From DASQHW01 sp038209365 (GTDB taxonomy: Bacteria; Actinomycetota; Acidimicrobiia; IMCC26256; PALSA-610), in NCBI GenBank assembly GCA_038209365.1, contig JBBQXS010000005.1, positions 1-64,000 of the forward strand: DNA of 64,000 nt, read 5' to 3'. The stretch's first letter is position 1. Every line of letters starts with the position of its first letter. Below, piece by piece: positions 39,633 through 48,586 of this stretch. The translations under genes and the position numbers were made by a program. Under the pieces are notes generated by a model. That model worked only from the letters and a program-made list of their open reading frames with translations. It ran no database searches and was not told the DNA's origin.

Positions 39633-41078
39633 TCACCCGTCGCGGACCTCGACGGTGCCCGATTCCCGCCACAGGCGCTCGACGACCTGCCGGTCGGCGA
39701 GCGACAGGTCGTCCCCGGCGTCAGCCGCCAGCTGCTCCATCCGCACGAAGCGGTCCTTGAAGCGGCCGGCCCAGCCCGCCAGCGCGGATTCGCCGTCGAT
39801 ACCGGCGCGCACGCCTGCGGCGACGACCGCGGCCAGCGCGTCGCCCAGTGCACGCTCGTCGTCGAGATCTGCGACCGCGAGCTCGGAGACCTCCGAGAGC
39901 TCGGGCGTGAGGCCGACCGACGCGGCCTTGCGGAACAGCTTCTGCGCATAGAGCAGAGAGGGCAGACCGGGAGTGTTGCCTTCGACCAGCGACGTATGGC
40001 CCTGCTCCGCTTTCTTGATGTGCTCCCAGTTCGTCACCACTGCGTCTGCGGTCTGCGCGCGAACGTCGCCGAACACGTGGGGGTGGCGGTGCACGAGCTT
40101 CTCGTGGACGTGGCGCGCGACATCGGCGATGGTGAACGCTCCCGCCTCGGCCGCGAGCACCGAATGGATCATCACCTGGAACAGCAGGTCACCGAGCTCA
40201 TCCTCCAGGGCGTCGTACGCACCCGGCGGCACGTCGCCCCCGGGCGCGTCGGCCGGCAGCTCCTCGATCGCCTGCGCCACTTCGTAGGCCTCTTCGAGAA
40301 CGTGGCGGCGGAGAGAGTGATGCGTCTGCGCGGCATCCCACGGACATCCGCCCGGGCCGCGCAGCCGTTGCGTGAGCGCGACGAGCCGGGCGAGCTCGGC
40401 CCCGACCGCGACCTCGCCCGTGTCGACGAACAACGACGTGAGGTGGTCGGGCTCCACCGCGCGGTCGAGATCCGCCAGCGCGACGGTGAACACGCGCTCG
40501 TCGGGAAGTCCAAGGCCCTGGAGCACCGTCACCTCGTGGTCGGGCGCCAAGTCCTCGAGCAGCGCGAGCTTCACGTCGGAGCAGACGAATGCGGTGTCGC
40601 ATTGCGCCAGCAGCATGCGTCCCGAAAAGCCGGCTGCGTCGACGGCGAACGCCCGAGCATCGACCACGCGCACGCCGGCCATCGGATCGATGCCCAGGCG
40701 GTTCCACGCGAGGTCGGCGAACGAGAGTCCCGGCACGATGTCGACGTCGATGCCGGCGACCCGCAGCAGCTCGACGGTCCGTTCGGCGACCGAAGGGCTG
40801 CCGGGCACTGCGTACGCGACCTCGCCGTGCTCGTGCGCCTCTTCGACGACCCGTGCCGCGATCGCGGCGTACACCGCGTCGAGGTCGTCACCGGAGTCAT
40901 AGAGCATGTCGAGCGGCGTGAGCGCCAGGCCCTCGGCGGCGAGCTGCGCAACGGCGGGGTGCCGCGAGGTCCGCACGTAGCGAACCGCGATTCGTGCGAG
41001 CGCGTCCCGGGCGGCGGGGAGCATCAGCTCGGTACCGGCCGGACCCAGTCCGACCACGACGACGCGACCCCGGTTCAC
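39633..41078 (-). CDS. mazG: MazG nucleoside triphosphate pyrophosphohydrolase with methylase-like N-terminus
   Basis: A 481-residue two-domain protein. Residues 1-225 resemble the tetrapyrrole methylase (SAM-dependent) fold, with VVVVGLGPAGTELML at the start and YAVPGSPSVAERTVELL. Residues 235-420 form the MazG domain: RGPGGCPWDAAQTHHSLRRH, the EEAYEVAQAIEE metal-binding helix, and EDELGDLLFQVMIH with the Exx(12-28)ExxD arrangement; it ends with VTNWEHIKKAEQ. MazG removes non-canonical or excess (d)NTPs. The GTG start overlaps the upstream stop (GTGA), showing coupling to the SurA-like gene. Confidence 0.93.
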   Translation of the reverse strand: MNRGRVVVVGLGPAGTELMLPAARDALARIAVRYVRTSRHPAVAQLAAEGLALTPLDMLYDSGDDLDAVYAAIAARVVEEAHEHGEVAYAVPGSPSVAERTVELLRVAGIDVDIVPGLSFADLAWNRLGIDPMAGVRVVDARAFAVDAAGFSGRMLLAQCDTAFVCSDVKLALLEDLAPDHEVTVLQGLGLPDERVFTVALADLDRAVEPDHLTSLFVDTGEVAVGAELARLVALTQRLRGPGGCPWDAAQTHHSLRRHVLEEAYEVAQAIEELPADAPGGDVPPGAYDALEDELGDLLFQVMIHSVLAAEAGAFTIADVARHVHEKLVHRHPHVFGDVRAQTADAVVTNWEHIKKAEQGHTSLVEGNTPGLPSLLYAQKLFRKAASVGLTPELSEVSELAVADLDDERALGDALAAVVAAGVRAGIDGESALAGWAGRFKDRFVRMEQLAADAGDDLSLADRQVVERLWRESGTVEVRDG

Positions 41079-42055
41079 TTCTGGTCACGGCTGGTGCGAG
41101 GCACCGGCGCGGTCGGCGCGGCGACGCTGTACGTCTTCTGGCCCTGCCCCACATCGTGCAGGCCCCACGCGCCGAACCGTGGGTCCACTTTGACGTGCAA
41201 CGCCTTGACCCGCGCGTCGAGCGTGGCCGCGGCGCTTTGTTGCAGCGCCTGTGCGACCTGTTGATTCGCGGCAAGCTTCGGATCCCAGTGGCGCACGCGG
41301 ATGAGGTGGTACCCGAACTTCGTCTTCACGGGCGGGGTCACCGTGTCGAACGGTGCCTCCTCGGCGACCTTCTGGAACTCCGGCGCGAACTCGCCCGGCG
41401 CGAGACAACCGAGTACGCCGCCTTGTGCCGCGGAACCGTCAATCGACTTGGCTCGCGCGACGGTCGCGAACTGTTCGCCGTTGCTGATCTGCAGCGCGGC
41501 GGCCTCGGCCTGGGCGCGGGTGCGAACCAGGATCTGCTCGACCAGCCTTCCGGACGCGCACGACCGCAAGATCACGTCCAGACGAGCACGCGCCTCGACG
41601 AGCTCGTCGCGCATCGCCTTCGGGAACGCGTCGAACACGGCCGTGTCCCCCTGTTGCCGCGCGAATCCCGCCTGCGCGAGTTGGAGCGCCACGCTCTTGT
41701 CGGCGTCGGTGACCTGGAGCCGCTGGCCCGCGAACTCGGCATCGATCACGGTCTGGTTGATCAGCTGCGAGAGCCAGAACGCCGTAAGGTTGGCGTCGGT
41801 GGTCTCGTCGCCGGGGTTGCCGGGAGCAAGGCCGTTCGCCTGAGCAAGGTCGCGGAACAGCTTGCTGCTGTTCGCCTGCTCGACCCGCTGGAGCAGCCGG
41901 TCGCGCGTGATGTGCACGGTCTGGTCGCCGCGCGCGTCGTGGAAGCTGATCGTCGCGGCGTCGGAGAGCGTGTTGCTCCCGCAGCCGCTGACGCCGGCGG
42001 TGACCGCAGCGAGCACGGCGACGGCCGCGAGTCGGCGAGACGGACACAAGATCAT
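41075..42055 (-). CDS. SurA/PpiC-type peptidylprolyl isomerase lipoprotein
   Basis: A 326-residue exported foldase. The signal peptide RRLAAVAVLAAVTAG ends in a lipobox VSGC, so the mature protein would be lipidated at Cys25 and face outside the membrane. The N-terminal SurA-like helical part runs to about residue 170. The parvulin domain (about 175-290) shows AKSIDGSAAQGGVLGCLAPG, EFQKVAEEAPFDTVTPPVKT and FGYHLIRV. It probably assists folding of secreted proteins. The ATG overlaps the mfd stop as ATGA, and mazG follows with GTGA overlap. Confidence 0.88.
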   Translation of the reverse strand: MILCPSRRLAAVAVLAAVTAGVSGCGSNTLSDAATISFHDARGDQTVHITRDRLLQRVEQANSSKLFRDLAQANGLAPGNPGDETTDANLTAFWLSQLINQTVIDAEFAGQRLQVTDADKSVALQLAQAGFARQQGDTAVFDAFPKAMRDELVEARARLDVILRSCASGRLVEQILVRTRAQAEAAALQISNGEQFATVARAKSIDGSAAQGGVLGCLAPGEFAPEFQKVAEEAPFDTVTPPVKTKFGYHLIRVRHWDPKLAANQQVAQALQQSAAATLDARVKALHVKVDPRFGAWGLHDVGQGQKTYSVAAPTAPVPRTSRDQK

Positions 42056-45000
42056 CCGGCGGATGGTATCTGCGCCTCGGCAGCAGCATCGGCCGGGGCC
42101 GGCGCGATCTCGTCGAGCAGCCTGAGCAACGCCTGTGTGATCGTGAGCTCGCGGGACGGTTGCACGGGCACGACGACCGCACCGGGGAGGACCTGCGCAC
42201 GCGCGACGAGCCGCTTGAGCCTCGCCTCCTGCGACTTGCGCAACTGCAAACCGTCGAGACGAGCGTGGCCCTTCTGCACGGAGATGGCGCGGACACCGAG
42301 CCGGAGACTCGTGGCGCGCAGTCTCGCGACGTCGAGCAGCGCCTCCGCCGGTTCGGGCGGCGGGCCGTAGCGGTCGTCCCATTCGGCGCGGACGTCATCG
42401 ACGTCTTCCAGCGTGGTGACCGCCGCGAGTCGTCGGTACGCCTCCATGCGTACGTCGTCGCGTGCGATGTATTCGCGGGGCAGATGCGCGGTGACCGGCA
42501 CGTCGATCTGCACTTCCGCAGGTTCCTCGCGGACTTCGCCGGTGAGCTCGCCGACGGCCTCGGTCACCATCTCGACGTAGAGGTCGAAGCCAACCGCCGC
42601 GATGTGACCGGACTGCTCGGCGCCGAGCAGGTTTCCCGCGCCACGAATCTCGAGGTCGCGCATCGCGATCTTGAAGCCCGAACCGAGGTCGGTGAACTCG
42701 CCGATCGTCTTGAGCCGCTCGTACGCCTCTTCGGTCAGTGCGCGGTCGGGCGGGTAGAGGAGGTACGCGTACGCGCGCTGTCCGCGTCTTCCGACGCGGC
42801 CCCGAAGCTGATACAGCTGGGCGAGGCCCAGCATGTCGGCCCGGTCGACGACGAGGGTGTTGACCGTCGGCATGTCGAGGCCGCTCTCGACGATCGTCGT
42901 GCAGACCAGGACGTCGTGCTCGCGCTCCCAGAATTCCTGCACGATCCGTTCGAGCCGGCCTTCGTCCATCTGCCCGTGCGCGATCGCGACACGCGCTTCG
43001 GGAACGAGTTGTTGCACGTCGTCGGCAACGTGGGCGATGTCGCGCACTCGGTTGTGCACGAACAGCACCTGCCCCTCACGCAGCAGCTCGCGCCGAATCG
43101 CCTCGCTGACCGCGCGCTGGTCGAACTCGTTGACATAGGTGAGGATCGGCTGGCGGTCCTCGGGCGGCGTGTTGACGAGGGAGAGATCGCGGATGCCCGT
43201 GAGCGACATCTCGAGCGTGCGCGGGATCGGCGTTGCCGTGAGTGTCAGCACGTCGACGTTCGTGCGCCACTCCTTGATCCGCTCCTTGTGCTGCACGCCG
43301 AAGCGCTGCTCCTCGTCCACGACGAGCAAGCCGATGTCCTTGAAGGTGATGTCCTGCGAGAGCAACCGATGCGTCGCGATGACGATGTCGACCGTGCCGT
43401 CGGCCACCCCGTCGACGACGTCGTGCTGTTCCTTGGCCGAGAGGAACCGGCTGAGCACTTCGACACGCACCGGATAATTCGCGAAGCGCTCCCGGAACGT
43501 CTGCCCGTGTTGGCTCGCGAGCAGCGTGGTGGGGACGAGGATCGCAACCTGCTTGCCGTCGAACACGGCCTTGGCCGCCGCGCGCAACGCGACTTCGGTC
43601 TTGCCGTAACCGACATCGCCGCAAATCAGGCGGTCCATCGGCACCGCCCGTTCCATGTCGGCCTTGGTCTCGACGATCGCCTTGGCCTGGTCGGGCGTCT
43701 CCTCGTAGGGGAAGGCGTCCTCGATCTGCTTCTGGAACGGCCCGTCGGGCGCGAACGCGTGACCGGGAGTCGCGAGCCGGCGCCGGTACAGCACGACGAG
43801 CTGGCCGGCGATGTCGCGCACCGCCTTTCGCACGCGGGCACGCGTCTTCTCCCAGTCGCCGCCGCCCATCTTCGACAGCTTCGGTTCCTCACCGCCGGTG
43901 TACTTGCGGATGAGGCCGATGTCCTCGGAGTCGACGTACACGCGGTCGCCACCCTTGAACTCGACGACGAGCCGGTCACGCGTGACGCCGAACATCTCGC
44001 GCGTCTCCATGCCGAGGTACCTGCCGACACCGTGCACGCGGTGCACGACGTAGTCGTCCCTGGTCAGACCTTCGTAGTGATCGGTGGCCCGGCGGGCTCC
44101 TCGTGGTTTGCGATGCACACGCCGGCGTCCGGTGAGATCGGCTTCGGCGACGAGCGCGAGCTTCACGGTCGGCAGGACGACACCGCGGTCGAGCGCCGCG
44201 ACGACGACGTCGACCGGCGCACCCTCGGCGACGAGCATCTCCTCGATGCGCGCCTTCGACCCCGTGCCCTCCGCCGTCACGATGACGCGGTAGCCCTCGC
44301 CCTTCAGTGCGTTGAAGCGCCGGGCGAGACCTTCGACGTCACCGACGACGGGATCGAACCCGCTCGCCGCGAGCACCGGCGTGTCGGGTTGATCCGGCGC
44401 GGCGAGCACCGCGACCGTCTGGGCCTTGGTATGCGCGAGCAGCCGGTCGAACGGGAGGGAAAGGCGCGGGGTGTGCGTGTTGTCGATCGGCGCCCCCCAC
44501 GTGGTGGCAAGGGTTTTGGCGAGCGCGGCTTCTTCGTCGAGCAACTCTTGCGCGCGATCTCTGAGCCGTCGCGGCTCGACGAGCGCGACGAGCGCCGACG
44601 GCGGCAGCAGGTCGGGCAGGAGGTGCTCCTCGGCGGTGAGCCACGGCAGCCAGGACTCCATCCCGTCGAACGTCGACCCTTCGCTGAGACGTTCCCATTG
44701 CTCGCGACCCCAAGGCTGCGTTTGCAGGAGCTCCTTGGCGCGGGCGCGTACTTCGGCGGTCGGCAGGAGCTCGCGTACGGGGAACATACGCGTCTCGCCG
44801 ACGGCACTCGTCGAACGTTGGTCGGCGACGGAGAACTGCGAGAGCCGATCGACCTCGTCGCCCCACAGGTCGATGCGCACGGGATGATCGGCGGTCGCCG
44901 GGTAGACGTCGACGATCGAGCCTCGTGTCGCAACCTCGCCGCGGGCTTCGACTTGATACTCGCGGCGGTACCCGAGGTCGACGAGCCGGGCGACGAGCTC

Positions 45001-45456
45001 GTCGCGGTCGAGCTGCATGCCCGGCGTGACCGTGATCGGCTCGACGTCCTCGACGTGCGGTCCCAGGCGCTGCACGAGCGCGCGCACCGGCGCGACGATC
45101 GCGTGCGGGAGATGCTCGCCGCCGGCGTGCAGCCGCCACATCACACGCAGGCGGCGGCCCATCGTCTCGGTGGCAGGCGACACCCGTTCGAACGGCAGCG
45201 TCTCCCACGCGGGGAAGAGCTCCACCGCATCGTCGCCGAGGTACTCGCGCAGGTCCGCCGCGACCCGCTCCGCCTCGACGCCGGTCGGCACCGCGAGCAC
45301 GATCGGGCGGCGCGCGGTGGCGCGGGCCAACGTCGCGGCAAACAGCGCCCGCGCCGGCTCCGGCACGGCGATCGGGCGCGCCCGGCCCTCGGTCGCGGTC
45401 GCGATGACCGGATCGTCGGCGAGCAACATGGCCAGGTCCGCAAGCGGTGGAGTCAT
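42052..45456 (-). CDS. mfd: transcription-repair coupling factor
   Basis: An 1134-residue ATPase that removes stalled RNA polymerase and recruits UvrA. Domains in order: UvrB-homology D1/D2 (about 25-320), D3, the RNAP-interacting Tudor-like domain (YVVHRVHGVGRYLGMET, near 460), the SF2 translocase with Walker A GDVGYGKTEVALRAA near residue 617, DEEQRFGVQHKE near 715, LTLTATPIPRTLEMSL and QLRGRVGRRGQ, and the C-terminal TRCF domain that masks UvrA binding. ATG 45456 (MTPPLADL) is preferred; ATG 45516 would add 20 non-conserved residues. It is the first gene of the mfd-surA-mazG-slipin run. Confidence 0.96.
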   Translation of the reverse strand: MTPPLADLAMLLADDPVIATATEGRARPIAVPEPARALFAATLARATARRPIVLAVPTGVEAERVAADLREYLGDDAVELFPAWETLPFERVSPATETMGRRLRVMWRLHAGGEHLPHAIVAPVRALVQRLGPHVEDVEPITVTPGMQLDRDELVARLVDLGYRREYQVEARGEVATRGSIVDVYPATADHPVRIDLWGDEVDRLSQFSVADQRSTSAVGETRMFPVRELLPTAEVRARAKELLQTQPWGREQWERLSEGSTFDGMESWLPWLTAEEHLLPDLLPPSALVALVEPRRLRDRAQELLDEEAALAKTLATTWGAPIDNTHTPRLSLPFDRLLAHTKAQTVAVLAAPDQPDTPVLAASGFDPVVGDVEGLARRFNALKGEGYRVIVTAEGTGSKARIEEMLVAEGAPVDVVVAALDRGVVLPTVKLALVAEADLTGRRRVHRKPRGARRATDHYEGLTRDDYVVHRVHGVGRYLGMETREMFGVTRDRLVVEFKGGDRVYVDSEDIGLIRKYTGGEEPKLSKMGGGDWEKTRARVRKAVRDIAGQLVVLYRRRLATPGHAFAPDGPFQKQIEDAFPYEETPDQAKAIVETKADMERAVPMDRLICGDVGYGKTEVALRAAAKAVFDGKQVAILVPTTLLASQHGQTFRERFANYPVRVEVLSRFLSAKEQHDVVDGVADGTVDIVIATHRLLSQDITFKDIGLLVVDEEQRFGVQHKERIKEWRTNVDVLTLTATPIPRTLEMSLTGIRDLSLVNTPPEDRQPILTYVNEFDQRAVSEAIRRELLREGQVLFVHNRVRDIAHVADDVQQLVPEARVAIAHGQMDEGRLERIVQEFWEREHDVLVCTTIVESGLDMPTVNTLVVDRADMLGLAQLYQLRGRVGRRGQRAYAYLLYPPDRALTEEAYERLKTIGEFTDLGSGFKIAMRDLEIRGAGNLLGAEQSGHIAAVGFDLYVEMVTEAVGELTGEVREEPAEVQIDVPVTAHLPREYIARDDVRMEAYRRLAAVTTLEDVDDVRAEWDDRYGPPPEPAEALLDVARLRATSLRLGVRAISVQKGHARLDGLQLRKSQEARLKRLVARAQVLPGAVVVPVQPSRELTITQALLRLLDEIAPAPADAAAEAQIPSAG

Positions 45457-45527
45457 TGGTTCCCGAACGCGCGTCAACACCCGGAATGCGTCCGCACCCC
45501 GGGCTCTCCCGGCCATCGTACCGACCC

Positions 45528-45561
45528 CGTTTGGTCCGTCAGTGATCGGTTACGCGCACTC
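45528..45561. repeat. left copy of the direct repeat flanking the AbiEi/DUF559 gene
   Basis: This 34-bp sequence begins CGTTTGGTC and ends CGCGCACTC. It matches 46587-46620 at 25 of 34 positions, with both 9-bp ends identical and equal spacing. It overlaps the last codons of the AbiEi-like gene. Confidence 0.6.
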
Positions 45562-46539
45562 ACGCTCCAAACGGTCGAGCCACGCCGCGAAGGTCAGCGG
45601 CTCGCCGACAACCGGCGGCTGCGGAAGGCCGAGCGCCTCTGCGACCTGTTCGGCGACTTGCCGATCGGTGAACGCCGACGTGAACTCGAGGACTCGAAAG
45701 CCCGCGAGCTGGAGCTCGTTGCCCCTCAGGGCATCTGCATCGAACTGGCCTCGGCGGCCGTGCGCATCAAAACCCTGTGCCTCGAGGGCGAGCGAGGCAT
45801 GGGGATAGCAGCAGTCGATTCGTCGCTTCTTCGCCCGATGCCAAACAACGTGCTGACACACGGGCAGTGCCAGCCGGTGGCGGTGCAGGGCCTCGAACAC
45901 GAAATCCTCGAGCCTGCTCTCGCGCTGCTCGGCGTTGGGGAGCCGCCGCGCGAGCATCTCGAAGAGCTTCTTCGGGCTGCGGCCGGGCGCCGCGGGAAGT
46001 CGCATCGCGGACGCCCGGATGCGCCCGAGGGATGTGATGTGGCGATGGAGTGCGTCGTCGGTCAGGCGACCGAGCTCACGTATCGTCAATCGGGAAGACA
46101 GATCGACGATTGTCCGCTCCGGCGTGGCGCGCGGTATCTGACGAACAACTGTGACATCGGTGTCGACCAGAAGCCCGCTGCGGTGACGGCGCGCACCCGA
46201 GATCTGTGGCGAACGCTCGAGCGTTGTCGTGATCTCGATCGCCGCCGGCCGCGGCAGTGGCAGCCGCCACAGCTGCGCGGCAGTGTCGTGAGACGCAAAG
46301 GAAGGTTCGCCCGCGGCGAGCACCGCCGCCAACGCGCGTTGTTCGAACGACGGGTCGACCGCAGCGTCGGCGAGGACGCCGGCGTGCAGTTCGAGAAGCA
46401 CACCCTTGGAGATTCTCCGGCGCAGCGCGGCGTAGGAAAGTCCCGCCGCTCGCGCCTGCCTCCGGGTCACGAGCCCGTATTGCTCGCGTTGCAGAGCGCA
46501 GACCCGAAGATCCGGCGTCGATCCCACAATGCCTCCCAT
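45550..46539 (-). CDS. AbiEi-antitoxin-like wHTH protein with C-terminal DUF559-type nuclease fold
   Basis: A 329-residue protein with two parts. Residues 14-60 (REQYGLVTRRQARAAGLSYA, then LRRRISKGVLLELHAGVL) match the N-terminal winged helix of type IV antitoxin AbiEi proteins. Residues 225-310 (HRAKKRRIDCCYPHASLALEA, ADALRGNELQLAGFRVLEFT) resemble the DUF559/VSR-like PD-(D/E)xK fold: Asp in RIDCCYP and Glu in ALEAQG could be metal ligands. Such proteins are common accessory genes in actinobacteria, probably in defence or DNA repair, though unproven. No AbiEii toxin lies next to it. It interrupts mfd and pth and is flanked by repeats, suggesting insertion. Confidence 0.75.
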   Translation of the reverse strand: MGGIVGSTPDLRVCALQREQYGLVTRRQARAAGLSYAALRRRISKGVLLELHAGVLADAAVDPSFEQRALAAVLAAGEPSFASHDTAAQLWRLPLPRPAAIEITTTLERSPQISGARRHRSGLLVDTDVTVVRQIPRATPERTIVDLSSRLTIRELGRLTDDALHRHITSLGRIRASAMRLPAAPGRSPKKLFEMLARRLPNAEQRESRLEDFVFEALHRHRLALPVCQHVVWHRAKKRRIDCCYPHASLALEAQGFDAHGRRGQFDADALRGNELQLAGFRVLEFTSAFTDRQVAEQVAEALGLPQPPVVGEPLTFAAWLDRLERECA

Positions 46540-46550
46540 CGTCGATGGGA
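46534..46550. promoter_or_regulatory. 17-bp palindrome over the AbiEi-like start codon
   Basis: TCCCATCG-T-CGATGGGA is a perfect inverted repeat that contains the ATG of the AbiEi-like gene (46539). AbiEi-type winged helices repress their own promoters by binding inverted repeats, so this is a good operator candidate. Confidence 0.5.
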
Positions 46551-46586
46551 AGCACCACGAAAACTACGCACCGGGTGCGCCAACTT

Positions 46587-46632
46587 CGTTTGGTCGGCAG
46601 GTGGCCGCGAACGCGCACTCGGCGACCAAACG
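46587..46632. repeat. right flanking repeat and 10-bp inverted repeat
   Basis: 46587-46620 is the right copy of the 34-bp direct repeat. In addition CGTTTGGTCG (46587-46596) and CGACCAAACG (46623-46632) form a perfect 10-bp inverted repeat with a 26-bp loop, which may act as a terminator or a recombination site between pth and the inserted gene. Confidence 0.6.
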
Positions 46633-46650
46633 GCGGAGGCAAACAGGGGG

Positions 46651-47229
46651 TCAGGGGCGGGTGTTGTATTGGTTCATGGCGGCGTCGACGCCCTGGCGGA
46701 GGATCGTCTCCACGGCGTCGGCCGCCTCTTCGATCGTCACCGCCATCTCCTCGCGCGCGCGCTTCGACACGCGGGAGAGCACGTGGTCCGCGCCCCGCTC
46801 CTTCGACGGCGGCTTCCCCACGCCGATGCGGACACGCAGGAAATCCTGGGAGTGGAGGTGCTGCGTGATCGATCGCAGGCCGTTGTGACCGGCTAGCCCT
46901 CCGCCCACCTTGACGCGCAATGAAGCCAGGGGCAGGTCGAGCTCGTCGTGGACGATCACGAGCTGTTCCGGCCCGACCTCGAACCGGCGCGCCAACGGTG
47001 CGACGGCCATGCCGGAGTCGTTCATCCACGTGAGCGGGATCGCCAGCGCGAGGAGCCTGCCGTCGACGCGGGCGTCGCCCACCAGCGCGCGGTCGCGCCG
47101 GTGCTTCTTGAGCCGTACGCCGTGGCGACGCGCCAAGAGCTCGACGACTTCGGCGCCGACGTTGTGCCGCGTCTTCGCGTACTCCTCGCCGGGGTTGCCG
47201 AGCCCGACCACCAGCAGGTCGGCAGGCAC
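46651..47229 (-). CDS. pth: peptidyl-tRNA hydrolase
   Basis: A 192-residue enzyme that recycles tRNA from dropped-off peptidyl-tRNA. LLVVGLGNPGEEYAKTRHNVG contains Asn11 and catalytic His22, LTWMNDSGMAV supplies Asn70 and VIVHDELDLP Asp95; GGGLAGHNGLRSI and FLRVRIGVGKP complete the family pattern. It starts with GTG 47229, 9 bp after the rplY stop, so translation follows rplY on one transcript. Its usual neighbour mfd is displaced by the AbiEi-like gene. Confidence 0.96.
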   Translation of the reverse strand: MPADLLVVGLGNPGEEYAKTRHNVGAEVVELLARRHGVRLKKHRRDRALVGDARVDGRLLALAIPLTWMNDSGMAVAPLARRFEVGPEQLVIVHDELDLPLASLRVKVGGGLAGHNGLRSITQHLHSQDFLRVRIGVGKPPSKERGADHVLSRVSKRAREEMAVTIEEAADAVETILRQGVDAAMNQYNTRP

Positions 47230-47238
47230 GGCGGACCG

Positions 47239-47904
47239 CTACTCCCCGCCGGCGCTCTCGCCACCGCCTTCGCCGCCGGCGCCCTCTGCACCCGGGGCGC
47301 CTTCGCCCTCGGCTGCTTCGCCCTCGACCGCCGCAACCTCTTCTTCGGCGACGCGCGGCGCGGAGATCTGCGCGAGGACATCGTCGGCCTCGTTCATGAT
47401 GACGACGCCGCTCGGCACGCTGAGGTCGCGGACGTGTGCCGCGTCGCCGATCTCGAGCGCAGAGATGTCGATCTCGAGCGAGTTCGGCACGTCGGCCGGC
47501 TTGGCCTCGACCGAGACGGTGTAGAGGAACTGTTCGAGCACGCCGCCGCGTCCGACACCTTCGGCATCGCCGGTGAGATGGACGGGCACGTCGGCCTGAA
47601 TCGTCTGGTCGGCGCGCACGCGCACGAAATCGACGTGCAACAGCGTGCCCTTCACCGGATGCCACTGGATCTGACGCGCGAGCGCAAGCTGGTCGGTGCC
47701 GTCGAGCTTCAGCGTGAACAGCGTGTTCGCACCGGCCGCGCTCGCGAGCATGTGACCCAGCTCCCGCGACGGCACCGTGACCGGGACGTTCTCCGCACCC
47801 AGCCCGTAGACGACGGCGGGTACGAGACCTTCACGGCGAGTGCGGCCCGCGGCGCCCTTCCCGTAGGCAGAGCGACGTTGTGCGGCGAGTGTGGCGTCGG
47901 CCAT
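47239..47904 (-). CDS. rplY: 50S ribosomal protein bL25 (Ctc form)
   Basis: A 221-residue long-form bL25 that binds 5S rRNA. The N-terminal L25 domain has ATLAAQRRSAYGKGAAGRTRREGLVPAVVYG and HPVKGTLLHVDFVRV. The C-terminal TL5/Ctc domain includes DVPVHLTGDAEGV and DISALEIGDAAHVRDLSVP. The last 35 residues are an acidic Glu/Gly/Ala tail, common in actinobacterial Ctc proteins. The ATG is at 47904. It is followed closely by pth, and preceded by the secreted lipoprotein and prs on the same strand. Confidence 0.95.
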   Translation of the reverse strand: MADATLAAQRRSAYGKGAAGRTRREGLVPAVVYGLGAENVPVTVPSRELGHMLASAAGANTLFTLKLDGTDQLALARQIQWHPVKGTLLHVDFVRVRADQTIQADVPVHLTGDAEGVGRGGVLEQFLYTVSVEAKPADVPNSLEIDISALEIGDAAHVRDLSVPSGVVIMNEADDVLAQISAPRVAEEEVAAVEGEAAEGEGAPGAEGAGGEGGGESAGGE

Positions 47905-47945
47905 GGCGCGAGATCCTCATGAGACGGAACGACGAACAAGAAATG

Positions 47946-48575
47946 CTAGCCGAACGTCGACGGGATCACTCCGGGGGCCTTCCCGATCACGACCGCGATC
48001 TCCTTCCGGTCGCTGAGCGGGATCGTGGTCGGGTCCCCGTCGAACTTCTTGCCATCCACGTAGACGGCGATCGGCGTTCCCGGCTTGCAGTACGTGCCGA
48101 CGCAGTTGGCGTCGAGCTTGACGTTCCACTCGATGAAGAACTGGCCGAGCGTGTTCTCCTTGGGTGTCGGGGACTCGGTGTGTAGCACGCCCGTGGCATC
48201 GTGGGTGTGCAGAGGTGAGATGCACGGCGTCGCGCACGGCTCAGTGATGCCGCCGTACGCGGGCAGCCCGTTGATGACACCACGGTGTACTTGCGGATCA
48301 CTCGTGTCGATGCCGATGCCTCCCGGCACCACAATGTGCTTTCCGTCGATGTACACGTCGAGATGCGCGTGCACGTGGAACTCGAGGCGCTCGGCCGTCT
48401 CGGGCGTGAGCCCGGCGGCCGTCGCCAGCTGCATCGGGTCCGGCGGCGCCGGCCACGGCATTGCGTCGCCGGCCTTGGAAACCTTGCCCTTGGTCGACGA
48501 TGACGACGAACACGCGCCGACCGCGACGATCGCAATGAGGACGAACAGCATGGGCAAACGGCTTGCATGACGCAT
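47946..48575 (-). CDS. secreted lipoprotein, His-rich HVHAH family
   Basis: A 209-residue exported protein of unknown function. MRHASRLPMLFVLIAIVAVGAC is a lipoprotein signal peptide with lipobox VGAC. The mature part is first Ser/Lys-rich, then carries EFHVHAHLDVYIDGKHIVV, PGGIGIDTSD and ISPLHTHDATGVLHTESPT, a set of conserved His that suggests metal binding, and ends in LGQFFIEWNV. Related proteins are widespread in actinobacteria but uncharacterised. The ATG at 48575 is 11 bp after the prs stop, so it is part of the prs-rplY-pth transcript. Confidence 0.75.
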   Translation of the reverse strand: MRHASRLPMLFVLIAIVAVGACSSSSSTKGKVSKAGDAMPWPAPPDPMQLATAAGLTPETAERLEFHVHAHLDVYIDGKHIVVPGGIGIDTSDPQVHRGVINGLPAYGGITEPCATPCISPLHTHDATGVLHTESPTPKENTLGQFFIEWNVKLDANCVGTYCKPGTPIAVYVDGKKFDGDPTTIPLSDRKEIAVVIGKAPGVIPSTFG

Positions 48576-48586
48576 GGAGCACGAGG

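Noticed and set aside
42160..46896. A 1578-codon open frame on the plus strand opposite mfd and pth
   Set aside because: It is the antisense shadow produced by very high third-position GC; its translation is Arg/Asp/His-rich with no domain, while the minus strand encodes mfd, the AbiEi-like gene and pth with clear motifs.
48576..48586. A terminator between prs and the lipoprotein gene
   Set aside because: The gap is only 11 bp and contains no inverted repeat; co-transcription is more likely.
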